A stretch of DNA of 64,000 nucleotides from Camellia lanceoleosa. Lineage: Eukaryota > Streptophyta > Magnoliopsida > Ericales > Theaceae. The notes beneath the pieces are model-generated. The model saw only the letters and a list, made by a program, of their open reading frames with translations. It was not told where the DNA came from and did not search any database. The translations under genes and the position numbers were made by a program. Shown piece after piece: positions 24,533 to 32,687 of this stretch. Every line of letters starts with the position of its first letter. Position 1 is the first letter of the stretch. Location of the stretch: the NCBI GenBank assembly GCA_025200525.1, contig CM045761.1, positions 76,537,551-76,601,550 on the forward strand. Reading direction: 5' to 3'.

Positions 24533-27500
24533 TGAATTAATGTTAGTTTTATTAATTTTGATTGTTTGGTAACATAATATTATTCTACATAGCAAATACA
24601 TATATAAATAAATTAAAAGAAATTTGCCGTGTCCCCCGCCATGTCCATGTCCCCATTTTTTTGAAATCACTGTGTCTATGTCCGTGTCCATGCTTCATAG
24701 ACAACGGCTTTATCTGCAGCAGAGTCGACTCCAGTATGTTTGTTTTTTGGTCCTCAACTAGTATCATGGTTCTTCTTCTCTATCTGATGACATTATCTCA
24801 ACAGGAAGTTCTTTCCTTCTTTAGTCATTGATTCATGAACTTAGTACACAATTTGCCATGGAAGACTTAGATGATCTGCATGATTTTTTGGAAATTGACA
24901 CTAAGCTTTACTTCTCAGGGACTCCATCTATCTCATTCCAAACACATGCTTGCTCTTGTCTCACACACAACCATGTTAGAAACCAAACCTTGCTCTACAC
25001 CAGTCTGGTTGGTTCTAAGCCATCTATCCATGATGGAGACCGATTATCTGATCCTCCATTTTATAGGCAAATTGTGGGTGCACTTCAATACCTTATCATG
25101 ACTTGATCTGATATTACTTATGCCATCAATCAAGCGTAACGTTTATGCATTCCCCTACTACAGTTCACTAATAGGCTGTGAAGCGCATTCTCTGGTATGT
25201 CAAAGGTACCATTCATCTCGGCATGCATCTCACACCATACTCTTCTTTTCAATTCAATGCCTTCTCTATCGTTGATTGGACTGGTGGTCTAGATGATAGG
25301 CGTATTGCATCTTCCTCGGTCCAATCTTGAAGTGTTGGTCCTAACCTTGCAAAGGTACCATTCATCTCGGCATGCATCTCACACCATACTCTTCTTTTCA
25401 ATTGCATGCCTTCTCTGACGTTGATTGGACTGGTGGTCTAGATGATAGGCGTATTGCATCGTCCTCAGTCCAATCTTGGAGTGTTGGTCCTAACCTTGCA
25501 AGAAACAACTCATTGTCGCACAGTACAGTTTAGTGCTAAGCAGAATATCATGCCTTAGCTTCCACGTAAGAAGCACTAACACTCCAAGATTGTTGGTGTC
25601 CATGTCCGACAAGGTAAGGACACTGACAAAACAAGGACACTTGTGTCCACGTGGCATGTCAATTTTTTTAATTGTTATTTTTTTGTAGGACACGTTATGG
25701 ACACTTCATGGACACACACGTCTTGTCTTTGAACATGCTTCAGGACACCTTTGTAGAATTTTTTTCATGATTTTTGAAAGCTGATTTGGAGTCAAAAATA
25801 AAATGCATGGAAATAAAAATGAAAAAAGCAAATCAAACCAAACTTAGCCTCGCGTCCCAATCAAGTGGGGTCAACTAAAAAAAATACAACACGTATACAT
25901 CGATGCCTCTCATATCTATATCCTAAATTTATATTCATAAACATTGTAACTAAAAATATATTAAACTGTTTTTGTTTTCCATATACCTCCCCGCGTCCAT
26001 ATCCTAACTTTTTCAGAATTGCAACGTCAGTGTTTGTGCTCCTTAGGCTTCTACTGTTGCTGAACTCATATGGCTTGTTTTCTTCTTTGTGGACTCCACA
26101 TCTCACTTTACTGTGATAATGTTAGTCCTAACTACAGCACTGCCAATCCAGTTTTTCATGCTCTCACAAAACATATTGAGATAGATTATCATTTTGTTAG
26201 TGACCTTATCACCATAGGCGTCCTTAATACACAATTTGTTCATATGGGAGAACCAAACTGCAGATGTCTTAACGAAATCTGTCTTCCTCTCGATTCCTTC
26301 TGCTTCGTGACAAACTCTGCTTAGTGACCTGATCGCCATTTGCGTCCTTAATACACAATTTGTTCATATGGAGAACCAAACTGCAGATGTCTTAACGAAA
26401 TCTGTCTTCCTCTTGATTCCTTCTGCTTCGTGACAAACTCATGGTGCACTCACTCCACATCAGTTTTCCCTATTAAGTGAACTTTTGCCTTGATTTCAGC
26501 CTTACATAATTTTCATATTTGCCTCATTTGTTATAGAGATTTGATTGATGTAATATCCATAAATTAGGAGTTAGTATAGCTTGCGTACAAAAAACTAAGT
26601 GAACGGGTGAGAAAGCTACAGTTTTAAACTGTATTATAGTGGCAATGATAGACATAGAAATGGGGTAGGAATAGTAGTTGCCAAGGGCCTTGTAGAAAAT
26701 GTAGTGGCAGTCATTAGGAAAGGTGATACGATTATGTTGGTTAAACTAGTTATTGGAGCGAATATAGTGAACGTTATTAGTTCATACCACAAGTAGGATT
26801 ACATGATCAGACTAAGAGAGATTTTTTGGACCAAATGGATGAGATATTACAGGAGATACCCTTAGGAGAAAACCTAGTTATAGGGGATAATTTCGATGGC
26901 CATATAGGAATAGATAAACTAGATTATGAGAGGGTGCATGGCAGGTATAGTTTTGGTGATAGAAATGAGGCTGGTGAGAGTATTTTAGATTTTGCGTTGG
27001 CTTCTGACTTGATGGTGGCCAATACTATGTATAAGAAGAGATAGGAACATTTGATAACTTTTAAGAGTGGGTCAATTAGGAGCTAAATAGACTACTTTCT
27101 AGTAAGAAAAGTGAACCGTCTAAAATGCAGCGACTATAAGGTGATTCCTAGAGAGAGCCTAACATCCCAACATAGGATTTTGATACTAGATTTATACTTT
27201 ATAGGGCAATACCAAGCTAGGAAGGATAGTGGGCGTCGTAGGACGAAATGGTGAGACCTAAAAGGGGATAAACCAGAAATATTTAAGAATAGAATGAATA
27301 AAGAAGATACTTGGGATTTGAAAAATGATACTAACACTATGTGGAACTCAATGGCCAATTGTATGAGCAGAATCTCAACGGAAGTCCTTGGAGAGTCTAA
27401 AGGAAAGAGACCCAACTGTAGGGAAACTTGGTGGTGGAGAGAGAAGGTTCAAGCAGTAATAAAAACGAAAAAATAGTGCTTTAAAAAGTAATAGAATGAT

Positions 27501-30160
27501 AGAACTGAAGAAAACCTTAAGAACTACAGATTGGCTAATAAGGAGGTCAAAAAAGTAGTGAGAAAGACTAAGTTGAAAGCCTATGATAATCTATACACTA
27601 GATTAGATAGTAAGGAGAGAAAGAGAAGAGGATATACAAACTTGCTAAGATAAGAGAGAGGAGAACAAGAGATTTTAATCAGGTCAAGTGTATCAAGAGT
27701 AAAAACTCTAAGGTGTTGTGAATGATGAAGAGATTAAGGAGAAGTGGAAAAACTAAATTGAAAAGTTGTTAAATGAGGAATATAGAGGTAGGTCAAAAGG
27801 GGAGGAAGTAGGTAATAATAAGGAAAATCAAGATTACAGGTTCTACCGTAGGATTAGGAACTTTAAAGTAGAGATTGCACTTAAGAAGAAGAAATCGAAT
27901 AAGGCTTTAGGACTTGATGATATCCCTGTTGAGACTTGGAAATGTTTGGGTAAGAAGAGGGTTGCTTGATTGACTAAGTTATTTAGTAAGATTTTGTAGA
28001 CTAAGAAAATATCAGAAGAGTGGACAAAGAGTATTTTAGTTCCAATCTATAAGAATAAAAGAGATGTCCAAAATTGCAACAACTATAGAGGAATCAAGCT
28101 AATGTGACATATAATGAAAGTGTGAGAGAAAGTGATGGAACGTCGATTGTGAGATATAACAGAGGTGTCTGAAAATCAATTTGGGTTTATGCTTGGTAGG
28201 TCAACAATGGAAGCAAACTATCTTTTGAGAAAAGTAATAGAAAAGTATAGAGAAAAGAAAAGAAACATTCATATGGTTTTTATCAATATTAAAAAAGCAT
28301 ATGATGGAGTGCCTCGAGATATAATCTTGTGGGTGTTAGACAAGAAAGGGGTGACAAAATGTTACATTGATATAAGTATGGATATATATGAAGATGTGGT
28401 GACCACTATTAGATCGCCTGCTGGAGAGACAAGTGAATTTCCAATTACTGTAGGGTTACACTAAGGATTAACCTTAAGTCCGTATCTTTTTGCTTTAGTT
28501 ATGGATGAGTTGACGAGAAATATTCAGGATGATATGCCATAGTGTATGCATTTTCCAGATGATATTGTATTAGTGGATGAGATTAAAGAAGGAGTTAACG
28601 CTAAGTTGGAGACTTTGAACGAAGCACTTGAATCTAAAAGATTTAGGATAAGTAAAACTAAGACAGAGTACATAGAGTATAATTTTAGTAACAGTAATAA
28701 TGGAAGCAGAGGAAAAGTGAAAATTAAGAATTAAGAACTACCTAAGAGTGAATATTTTCATTATTTAAGATCGATTATTACAACGGCTGGGGAGATTGGA
28801 GTGGATGTGATCCATATAATTAAGATGGGGTAGCTTAAGTGGCATAGTGCATCTAGGGTACTGGGCGATAAACGAGTACCCACTAGACTAAAAGGGAAGT
28901 TCTATAGAATGGCTATGAGACCGGCGATGTTGTATGGGTCAGAATGTTGGACAACTAAGAAATAACATGTAAATAATATGAGTGTTGCTGAGATAAGGGT
29001 GCTAAGGTGAATATGTGATAAGACTAGAAAAAAATAGAATTAGGAATGAGTATATTTGTGAATGGGTAGGAACAGTATCGATAGAAGATAAGTTTGAAAG
29101 AGAATAGATTGAGATGGTTTGATCATATACAACGGAAACCAACAGAGACAGTAGTGAAGAGATGCGATACAGTGACGGTACATGGAAGTGTTGTGGAGGG
29201 GGCAGATTTAGATTGACGTGGGCTAGTGTAGTAAATAGAAATATGGACCTCCTTAATTTGAGTAACAAAATGGCCTTAAATAGAGTCGAGTGGAGAAAAA
29301 TGATTCATATATCCCGACTCTATTTGATGGGATTTAAAGCTTGGTTTGGTTTGGTTTGGTTTATACACGTGCATAAAATGTAAATGCTTCTTCAAGCTAA
29401 TATACATAAGCCATAGCACATATAAAGGTCATTAGGATCAACAAAAAAATATTTGATCAAAAACCCAGAATAAGGCACACTGTTAATTTTGTAATCACTC
29501 GCTGACATGTCACACATTACCCATCTTTCCAATGACTGTGTAAAACATAAAATTTTAATTTAGGAGAAGAACAATCCATACAATTAATAAGCCTGATGAT
29601 ATGTAATCTAAGGAATGAATTCATTATCAGCAAACTCACAAACACAGGCACACAACAAAAGATCTCTGCTGCAATCACAACTGCGTTCAGACAATTGAAT
29701 TGCAAGCACAACCCAAAATCCCAAATGTTGAAAAGCACAGAAACAAGCAAGAAATGGAAGACAATAATACCTTGACTGAGATGGTGCCAGCAAGGGCATC
29801 AAGGTCTTCAAGCAATTTCCCAATTCTGACCTCATTCCATGGATCCCTATACTGCTCTCTTAATATATAATCAGTAGAGAAATTATACAGAATCGTAGTC
29901 CGGCTCTGAAAGGGAGTCTTGGTGAGCAATTGACTCTGTGGAGGGGCATCAACTGGTGGGTCACGGAGTATCTCAAAGATGTTAGACCTTGCTTCCCACA
30001 GAGCATTGGTGACAGGTGAATGGTACATTCCAGGCCACAAGCTAAGAGGCTTCCTGGGAACATCATCGGCATGAGGGGAACTCTCGAAAGGGGAAGTGAA
30101 AGTGGAAAAAACAGGAATGGTATTGGAGTGAGAGGAATTGGAATTGGAATTGATATCCAT
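11835..30160 (-). CDS. Double-HotDog acyl-CoA thioesterase (ACOT9-like)
   Basis: Five coding exons on the minus strand: 30160-29771, 16687-16510, 13459-12990, 12275-12147 and 12002-11835 (TAG). All junctions are GT-AG, phases agree and 444 residues result. The first HotDog domain spans about residues 85-200 (QSRTTILYNF, then KPISVDVDLKMVGAV). A charged linker rich in Lys/Glu follows, then the second HotDog at about 280-410 with CHPQQRNIHGRIFGG near residue 298. This layout matches eukaryotic type II acyl-CoA thioesterases (ACOT9/BFIT-like), which hydrolyse acyl-CoA to free acid and CoA. No clear transit peptide is visible, so mitochondrial location is uncertain. Intron 1 is about 13 kb and packed with transposons, but the exons show no damage. 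The start at 30160 gives the family-like N-terminus, and no better upstream ATG is in frame. Confidence 0.92.
12148..16509 (-). other. Thioesterase introns 2 and 3 (with exon 3 between)
   Basis: Intron 2 is 13460-16509 and intron 3 is 12276-12989. Intron 2 contains a GA repeat, TA-rich stretches near 14690-14760 and a GC-richer patch at about 14990-15260 that opens reading frames on both strands without recognisable homology. I see no complete mobile element with defined ends here. Confidence 0.5.
13843..13870. repeat. GA microsatellite in thioesterase intron 2
   Basis: A run of GA units with a single interruption, within a wider purine-rich stretch (13808-13870). On the transcribed minus strand it is a CT run. 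Confidence 0.9.
17377..17965. mobile_element. Harbinger-like MITE (TAA TSD)
   Basis: Ends GGGGTTGTTTGGGG (left) and the reverse complement of the right end GGGCTGGTTTGGC form imperfect inverted repeats. TAA occurs at 17374-17376 and 17966-17968. A 3-bp T(A/T)A duplication with a GGG..TGTTTGG terminus fits PIF/Harbinger (Tourist-like) elements. No coding capacity in 589 bp. Confidence 0.65.
18226..18963. mobile_element. MULE-like foldback element with long inverted repeats
   Basis: The left end (CAAGTTTCAAAAACTGGT, continuing GGTAATGTAGTTGTGG, to about 18300) is an imperfect inverted copy of the right end (about 18900-18963). Flanks GTGTAGGT (18218-18225) and GTGTAAGT (18964-18971) match 7 of 8. 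Long TIRs with a target duplication near 8-9 bp suggest a non-autonomous Mutator-like element. No transposase frame. Confidence 0.6.
19459..19671 (+). repeat. 5' LTR of the copia element
   Basis: Starts TGTTAACTAAATTTT. It shares with the 3' copy the blocks GCCTTGATTTCAGCCTT, TAGAGATTTG, TAAATTAGGAG and CTTCAAGCTAATATACAT. It is followed at 19672 by TGGTCAGAA, which resembles a tRNA-Met primer site (TGGTATCAGAGC) after a 2-bp deletion. Confidence 0.7.
19813..20290 (+). pseudogene. Copia gag remnant
   Basis: Reading across frames gives a copia gag domain. It opens with a stretch like DETNYLLWRSQF and continues with DYITWNKSYQFVLSCINATL and an in-frame stop near 20088. Another frame then gives KTKARSDLFKGDIQLIKKG and MLEYLNRLKHLADSLAA. 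This is the UBN2/Retrotran_gag type of domain that binds RNA and builds the particle. Stops and a frameshift make it non-functional. Confidence 0.8.
20510..20607 (+). mobile_element. Truncated SINE with poly(A) tail and 19-bp TSD
   Basis: A 98-bp insert ends in about 19 A residues plus GAAGA. It is flanked by a perfect 19-bp direct repeat (20491-20509 and 20608-20626, GTACACAATGTATTTCCAT). The body contains TCTCAGGATTAGTCGAGGT, which I recall as a plant SINE 3' module. The length suggests 5' truncation. The first bases happen to be an inverted match to the target, giving a 17-bp hairpin at 20484-20523. Confidence 0.8.
20678..20764. mobile_element. Short MITE with 9-bp TSD (TAAGAAGCAC family)
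   Basis: An 87-bp element with ends CTAAGAGGCACAGACA and the reverse complement TAAGAAGCACAAATAC. It is flanked by a perfect GCAAACCAT (20669-20677 and 20765-20773). A 9-bp duplication suggests the Mutator superfamily. The interior is rich in GACACAG repeats. Related copies lie at 24289-24700 and 25567-26046. Confidence 0.75.
21317..21745. mobile_element. MULE-like MITE with about 120-bp inverted repeats and 10-bp TSD
   Basis: Left end GGCTAAATTACACCACTAGT, continuing with TCCCTCAAG..., pairs with the inverted right end TGGTAAATTACACTATTAGT. The similarity extends inward for roughly 110-130 bp. The direct repeat AAAAAAACTT lies at 21307-21316 and 21746-21755. Long TIRs and a 9-10-bp duplication fit non-autonomous Mutator-like elements. 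It interrupts the copia GAG-pre-integrase region. Confidence 0.8.
21862..22121 (-). mobile_element. 5'-truncated RTE-type LINE 3' end (antisense)
   Basis: The reverse complement matches the 3' end of the LINE at 29110-29361: TGGGCTAGTGTAGTAAATAG, CCTCCTTAATTTGA, GGATTCATGTAGCC and a terminal TTTGG repeat. Only the last 260 bp or so was inserted, as is usual for LINE retrotransposition. It interrupts the copia integrase domain. Confidence 0.85.
22537..23040. mobile_element. MITE, probably Harbinger-like, inside copia integrase
   Basis: The copia frame reads ...STPVF at 22535 and resumes with KPPYDV at 23041, so about 504 bp was inserted. Flanks are TTA (22534-22536) and TAA (23041-23043). The ends share CCAATGG(T)GTA and GCTCC motifs in opposite orientation, but the terminal repeat is poor. 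The interior is AT-rich. The insertion is certain; the superfamily is a guess. Confidence 0.6.
24289..24700. mobile_element. MITE of the TATGAAGCACGGACA family
   Basis: Terminal repeats CTATGAAGCACGGACA (left) and CTATGAAGCATGGACA (inverted right end) match 15 of 16. The interior carries GGGACACA, ATGTCC and GTGTCC motifs and a TA run (about 24500-24525). It splits the copia RT between ...SSFTMA and DNGFICSRVDSSMF. The target duplication is only partly visible (ACTATGGC against ACAACGGC). Confidence 0.75.
25201..25498 (+). repeat. 149-bp tandem duplication in copia RT/RNase H
   Basis: Units begin at 25201 and 25350 with CAAAGGTACCATTCATCTCG and end with GGTCCTAACCTTGC. They differ at only a few sites, so the duplication is younger than most of the element's decay. 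Confidence 0.9.
25567..26046. mobile_element. MITE (TAAGAAGCAC family) with a nested LINE 3' fragment
   Basis: Ends TAAGAAGCACTAACAC and the reverse complement CTAAGGAGCACAAACACTG. Flanks GCTTCCACG (25558-25566) and GCTTCTACT (26047-26055) match at 7 of 9, as for a decayed 9-bp duplication. At about 25826-25880 it contains AATCAAACCAAAC...GTGGGGTCAACT, the antisense 3' end of the same LINE family. So this is an insertion in a MITE in a copia element in an intron. Confidence 0.7.
26199..26446 (+). repeat. 124-bp tandem duplication at the copia 3' end
   Basis: Units start at 26199 and 26323 with AGTGACCT(T/G)ATC. Both contain ACACAATTTGTTCATATGG and GCAGATGTCTTAACGAAATC. The similarity is high with a 1-bp indel. 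It covers the final RNase H codons just before the 3' LTR. Confidence 0.9.
26471..26578 (+). repeat. 3' LTR of copia, left part
   Basis: Matches the 5' LTR from GCCTTGATTTCAGCCTT to AAATTAGGAGTTAG and then stops where the LINE begins (GCTTGCG...). The right part resumes at 29362 with TATACACGTGCATAAAATG. Confidence 0.75.
26579..29361 (+). mobile_element. 5'-truncated RTE-type LINE inside the copia 3' LTR
   Basis: Remains of one ORF: endonuclease pieces (VACVQKTKWTGEKAT near 26583; ENLVIGDNFDGHIGI, DERVHGRYSFG-like and DFALASDLMVANT near 26865-27030), then RT (NYRGIKLM near 28080; ENQFGFMLGRSTMEA; VFINIKKAYDGVPRD; FPDDIVLVDE at 28552, where the usual motif is FADD). The 3' end has TWASVVNR and a TTTGG repeat tail. 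LINEs copy themselves by target-primed reverse transcription. Several stops and frameshifts make it dead. The N-terminal end of the endonuclease is missing. Confidence 0.87.
29362..29415 (+). repeat. 3' LTR of copia, right part
   Basis: GCATAAAATGTAAATG and CTTCAAGCTAATATACATAA match 5' LTR positions 19620-19665. Up to about 60 bp of the 5' LTR (GGGATTTG to TTTCC) has no counterpart between the two parts, so a deletion accompanied or followed the LINE insertion. Confidence 0.7.
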
Positions 30161-30820
30161 GGAATCTTGGTAGTTCTTGAAATGGGTTTTTGAGAAAAGT
30201 TTGGGGATTTAGAGGGGGTTTGATGATCAAGAGGGTTTTAAGGAGTAATTGAAGAAGTGGGCTTTTTTCAATGGGGTCTGTTTGAAAGGGGTTTGTGGAA
30301 GAAGAACTGTGTGTCTGAGCTTCTGGGGTTTGAATAGGTGAAAATGGTGGAAAAGTTGAAAGGAGTAGAGTAGAAATGTAGTTGGGTTTTTGGAGTAGGG
30401 CGTGTTTGTTTGCTAGGAAAGCAAAAGATGTGATGAAATGAGAAACAAATTCATCATAACAATGGGTTGAGTAATGGAGGGTCTCTTCTCTGGTCAATTC
30501 GATTCTGTTGTTTATTGGTGTGGGTTTCTTCTTCCATTAACTGCGGGAGAGCGATGACTGCAATTGGGCCCTACCTAGTATTCATTTATTTATTAGTTTT
30601 TAGGAAAGTGGCAGACCCCACTGGGCTCCGTGAGGGGTGTGATTGGTCTTAAATTTTTAAATTTTTTTTTTTTTTTTTTTAAGTCTCGGTCTGGCAGTCC
30701 TTCACGTGGAGGTAGAGTGTTGGGGATCTTCCCTACTGGGTCCCAGCATTACCGTTATTTTTATGAAATTTTATAATAAAAAAATTGTTGATATTGGCAT
30801 ATACGTAAAAATTATCATAG
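30161..30820 (-). promoter_or_regulatory. Upstream region of the thioesterase gene
   Basis: This 660-bp stretch runs upstream from the start codon to the first MITE. It is less AT-rich than its surroundings up to about 30560 and then has a T run (30661-30680). The 5' UTR and core promoter must lie here, but I see no convincing TATA box. Confidence 0.4.
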
Positions 30821-31317
30821 GTAGCGTTTGGTAGAGTTTTGTAAATGTGATTTGAGAGTATGAGTTGTGTTTTGAGTTTGTGTGTTGTGGAATTATGATT
30901 TGAGTGTAGAAAATTTGTTTGGTAAAGAGTTTTGAAAAGAGTTTTGATTTGAGTAAGGAATTATTGATGTGACATTTGATATGTGATACAAAAATTTACA
31001 ACTCATACAACTCAAAATTATTTTAAAGTACATAAAAAATTTTAAAAATTTCAGAAAATATTTTTTTCGATTATATATCAATTGCAAAAAATTGTAAAAA
31101 AAAAAAAAAAAATCGCTCATCCGGTTGAAGTAGACGACCACGGACGTCCTTTTGAAAAAAAAAAATTGAAACAGTAATCGGTTTTTGACAGCAGGCATTT
31201 ACGTAACATATAGAGCATTTTGCAGAGCTGTGGAAAATTAATTCCACAGCTCCATCCAAACACCATACTCAAACGATGATGTTGAATCATGATTCCAAAG
31301 CACAACCAAACACAGCC
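30821..31317. mobile_element. Harbinger-like MITE, copy 1
   Basis: Ends GTAGCGTTTGGT (left) and the reverse complement GGCTGTGTTTGGTTG are inverted repeats. Flanks TAG and TAT are an imperfect 3-bp duplication. The left half (GATTTGAGAGTATGAGTTGT, GGAATTATGATTTGAGTG, TGACATTTGATA..TGATACA) closely matches the element at 31547. No coding capacity. Confidence 0.7.
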
Positions 31318-31546
31318 TATATTTGGTAAATTACACTTACCTCACATAAATTTCTCTTCATGATTCCATTGAGGTGGGGGATATTATTTGCAGGTCCTTG
31401 TTTGGTATAATATTTTATTTTAAAAATTAAATAATTATTAAAAAAATTAAAAACTAATAATTTAATAAAAAAAAAATTTTAAAAATTTCTTTTTATTTTT
31501 TACACATCTTTTTATAAAAAATTAAAGAATCATTTCAAACATATTA

Positions 31547-32081
31547 GGTTGCGTTTGGTAGAACTTTCTAAATATGATTTGAGAGTAGGAGTTGTATTTT
31601 AAGTTTGTGGGTTTTGGAATTATGATTTGAGTGTGAAAAATTTGTTTGGTAAAAAAGTTTTGAATTGAGTGAGGAATTTTTGATGTAACATATGATATTT
31701 GATACAAAAATTTACAACTCAAAACCAAACATACAACTCAAAATTCTATTAAAGCACATAAAAAATTTTTAAAAATCAGAAAATATATTTTTCAAATATA
31801 TAAAATTTAACATATGTCAATTGAAAAAAAAAAAATTTGCATTGTTCTGGTCAACTGACCAGACGACCAGTTAGGCCAAATTTCAATTTTTTTTAAAAAA
31901 AAAATCACGCATCACACAGAGTTTTCTAAATGGGGTAGAATCATAGTTTGAACATCCTATCCAAACATCATATTGAAATGTGGGGGTAGAATCATAGTAT
32001 CATAGTTTGAACATCCTATCCAAACATCATATTGAAATTTGGGGGTAGAATCATAGTTTGGAAATCGTTCTAACCACAACC
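31547..32081. mobile_element. Harbinger-like MITE, copy 2 (TTA TSD)
   Basis: Left end GGTTGCGTTTGGTAGAAC and inverted right end GGTTGTGGTTAGAAC. TTA flanks both sides (31544-31546 and 32082-32084). Its left half is homologous to the element at 30821. Near the right end, TAGAATCATAGTTTG and CATCCTATCCAAACATCAT are tandemly duplicated (about 31935-32060). Confidence 0.75.
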
Positions 32082-32084
32082 TTA

Positions 32085-32687
32085 ATTTTTTTACCTCATA
32101 TTTTAGTCAAAAAACTAAAAAGTTACTAAAATAGCATATTCCCAAACGAGGCCACATCTTTAAGTGAGCTTAATTTTTTAATCCACTATTAAATTATTTG
32201 GAGTTATAATTTATTCTTAATACATCTTATTTTTTTCCCAAATTATTCTTTTAAGGTACATCCAAATAATATAAATTAAAAAATTCAAATTATTTTTGAA
32301 AAACCTTTCTTTTGTTTATGTACATACATAGAACACGATCAGGAAAACCGACACCAGCAAAGGAGGATAGCGAAAGAGAAGGAGAACGATAGAGGACGGC
32401 AAATATTTAACTTGTTTTTCGTCATTATTGTTTGGACTTTTAGAACTGGACAAAGTGAATTTGTTCGAACTTCTAAAATCAAACAAATTCACTTTGTTCA
32501 ACTGTACACTACCGAATAAAGTAAATTTGTTAGATTCTGAAAATCCGAACAATAATAACGAAAAATAGGCTAAATATTTGCTTTTATGCAAAAAAAAACA
32601 CAAAAACACAAAAATACAAAAATCAATAATTGTATTTTGATATTCATGTGAATACTTACCTCATCTTTGATAAGTTGTTCAAAAAAT
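32085..32687. other. AT-rich intergenic DNA
   Basis: No gene is visible. A small imperfect inverted repeat occurs at about 32440-32530 (AACAAATTCACTTTGTTC and neighbouring AAAGTGAATTTGTTCGAAC). Confidence 0.45.

Larger units (their letters stand above)
20910..26190 (+). pseudogene. Copia pol remnant (protease, integrase, RT, RNase H)
   Basis: Recognisable in order: WYPDTGATSHMT (protease-like, near 20928); an integrase piece reading YLVKVKSDSIACFTHFK (about 22200) and CGITPQISCSHTEQQNG (about 22350); integrase C-terminal FGCACYPYLGPY...IQCVFLGYS (about 23090-23190); an RT piece IRQLDAKN (about 24093) and DSSMFVFWSST (about 24729); DPPFYRQIVGALQYL (about 25050); and RNase H pieces ending near VFHALTKHIEIDYHFV (about 26150). 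Many stops, frameshifts and nested insertions separate the pieces. The element cannot encode its own enzymes. Confidence 0.8.
19459..29415 (+). mobile_element. Decayed Ty1/copia LTR retrotransposon, heavily interrupted
   Basis: A 5' LTR (about 19459-19671) and a related but split 3' LTR (26471-26578 and 29362-29415) flank gag and pol remnants in copia order: gag, protease/GAG-pre-integrase, integrase, RT, RNase H. The body is interrupted by a SINE, five MITE/MULE-type elements, two LINE 3' ends and one larger LINE. It also carries two internal tandem duplications. Every coding region has stops and frameshifts. The element lies in intron 1 of the thioesterase, antisense to that gene. Its true 3' end is approximate because the LTR copies diverge there. 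Confidence 0.85.
16688..29770 (-). other. Giant intron 1 of the thioesterase gene
   Basis: The intron is defined by donor GT (complement of 29769-29770, after ...VK) and acceptor AG (complement of 16688-16689, before HCSDDDS). It is about 13.1 kb. Almost all of it from 17377 to 29415 is explained by mobile elements listed separately. The stretches 16690-17376 and 29416-29770 show nothing beyond AT-rich intron sequence. Confidence 0.85.

Noticed and set aside
30063..30497. 144-codon minus-strand frame at the thioesterase 5' end
   Set aside because: It runs out of frame with the thioesterase over the start codon. The composition is Ser/Pro/Phe-rich leader sequence and it has no known motif.
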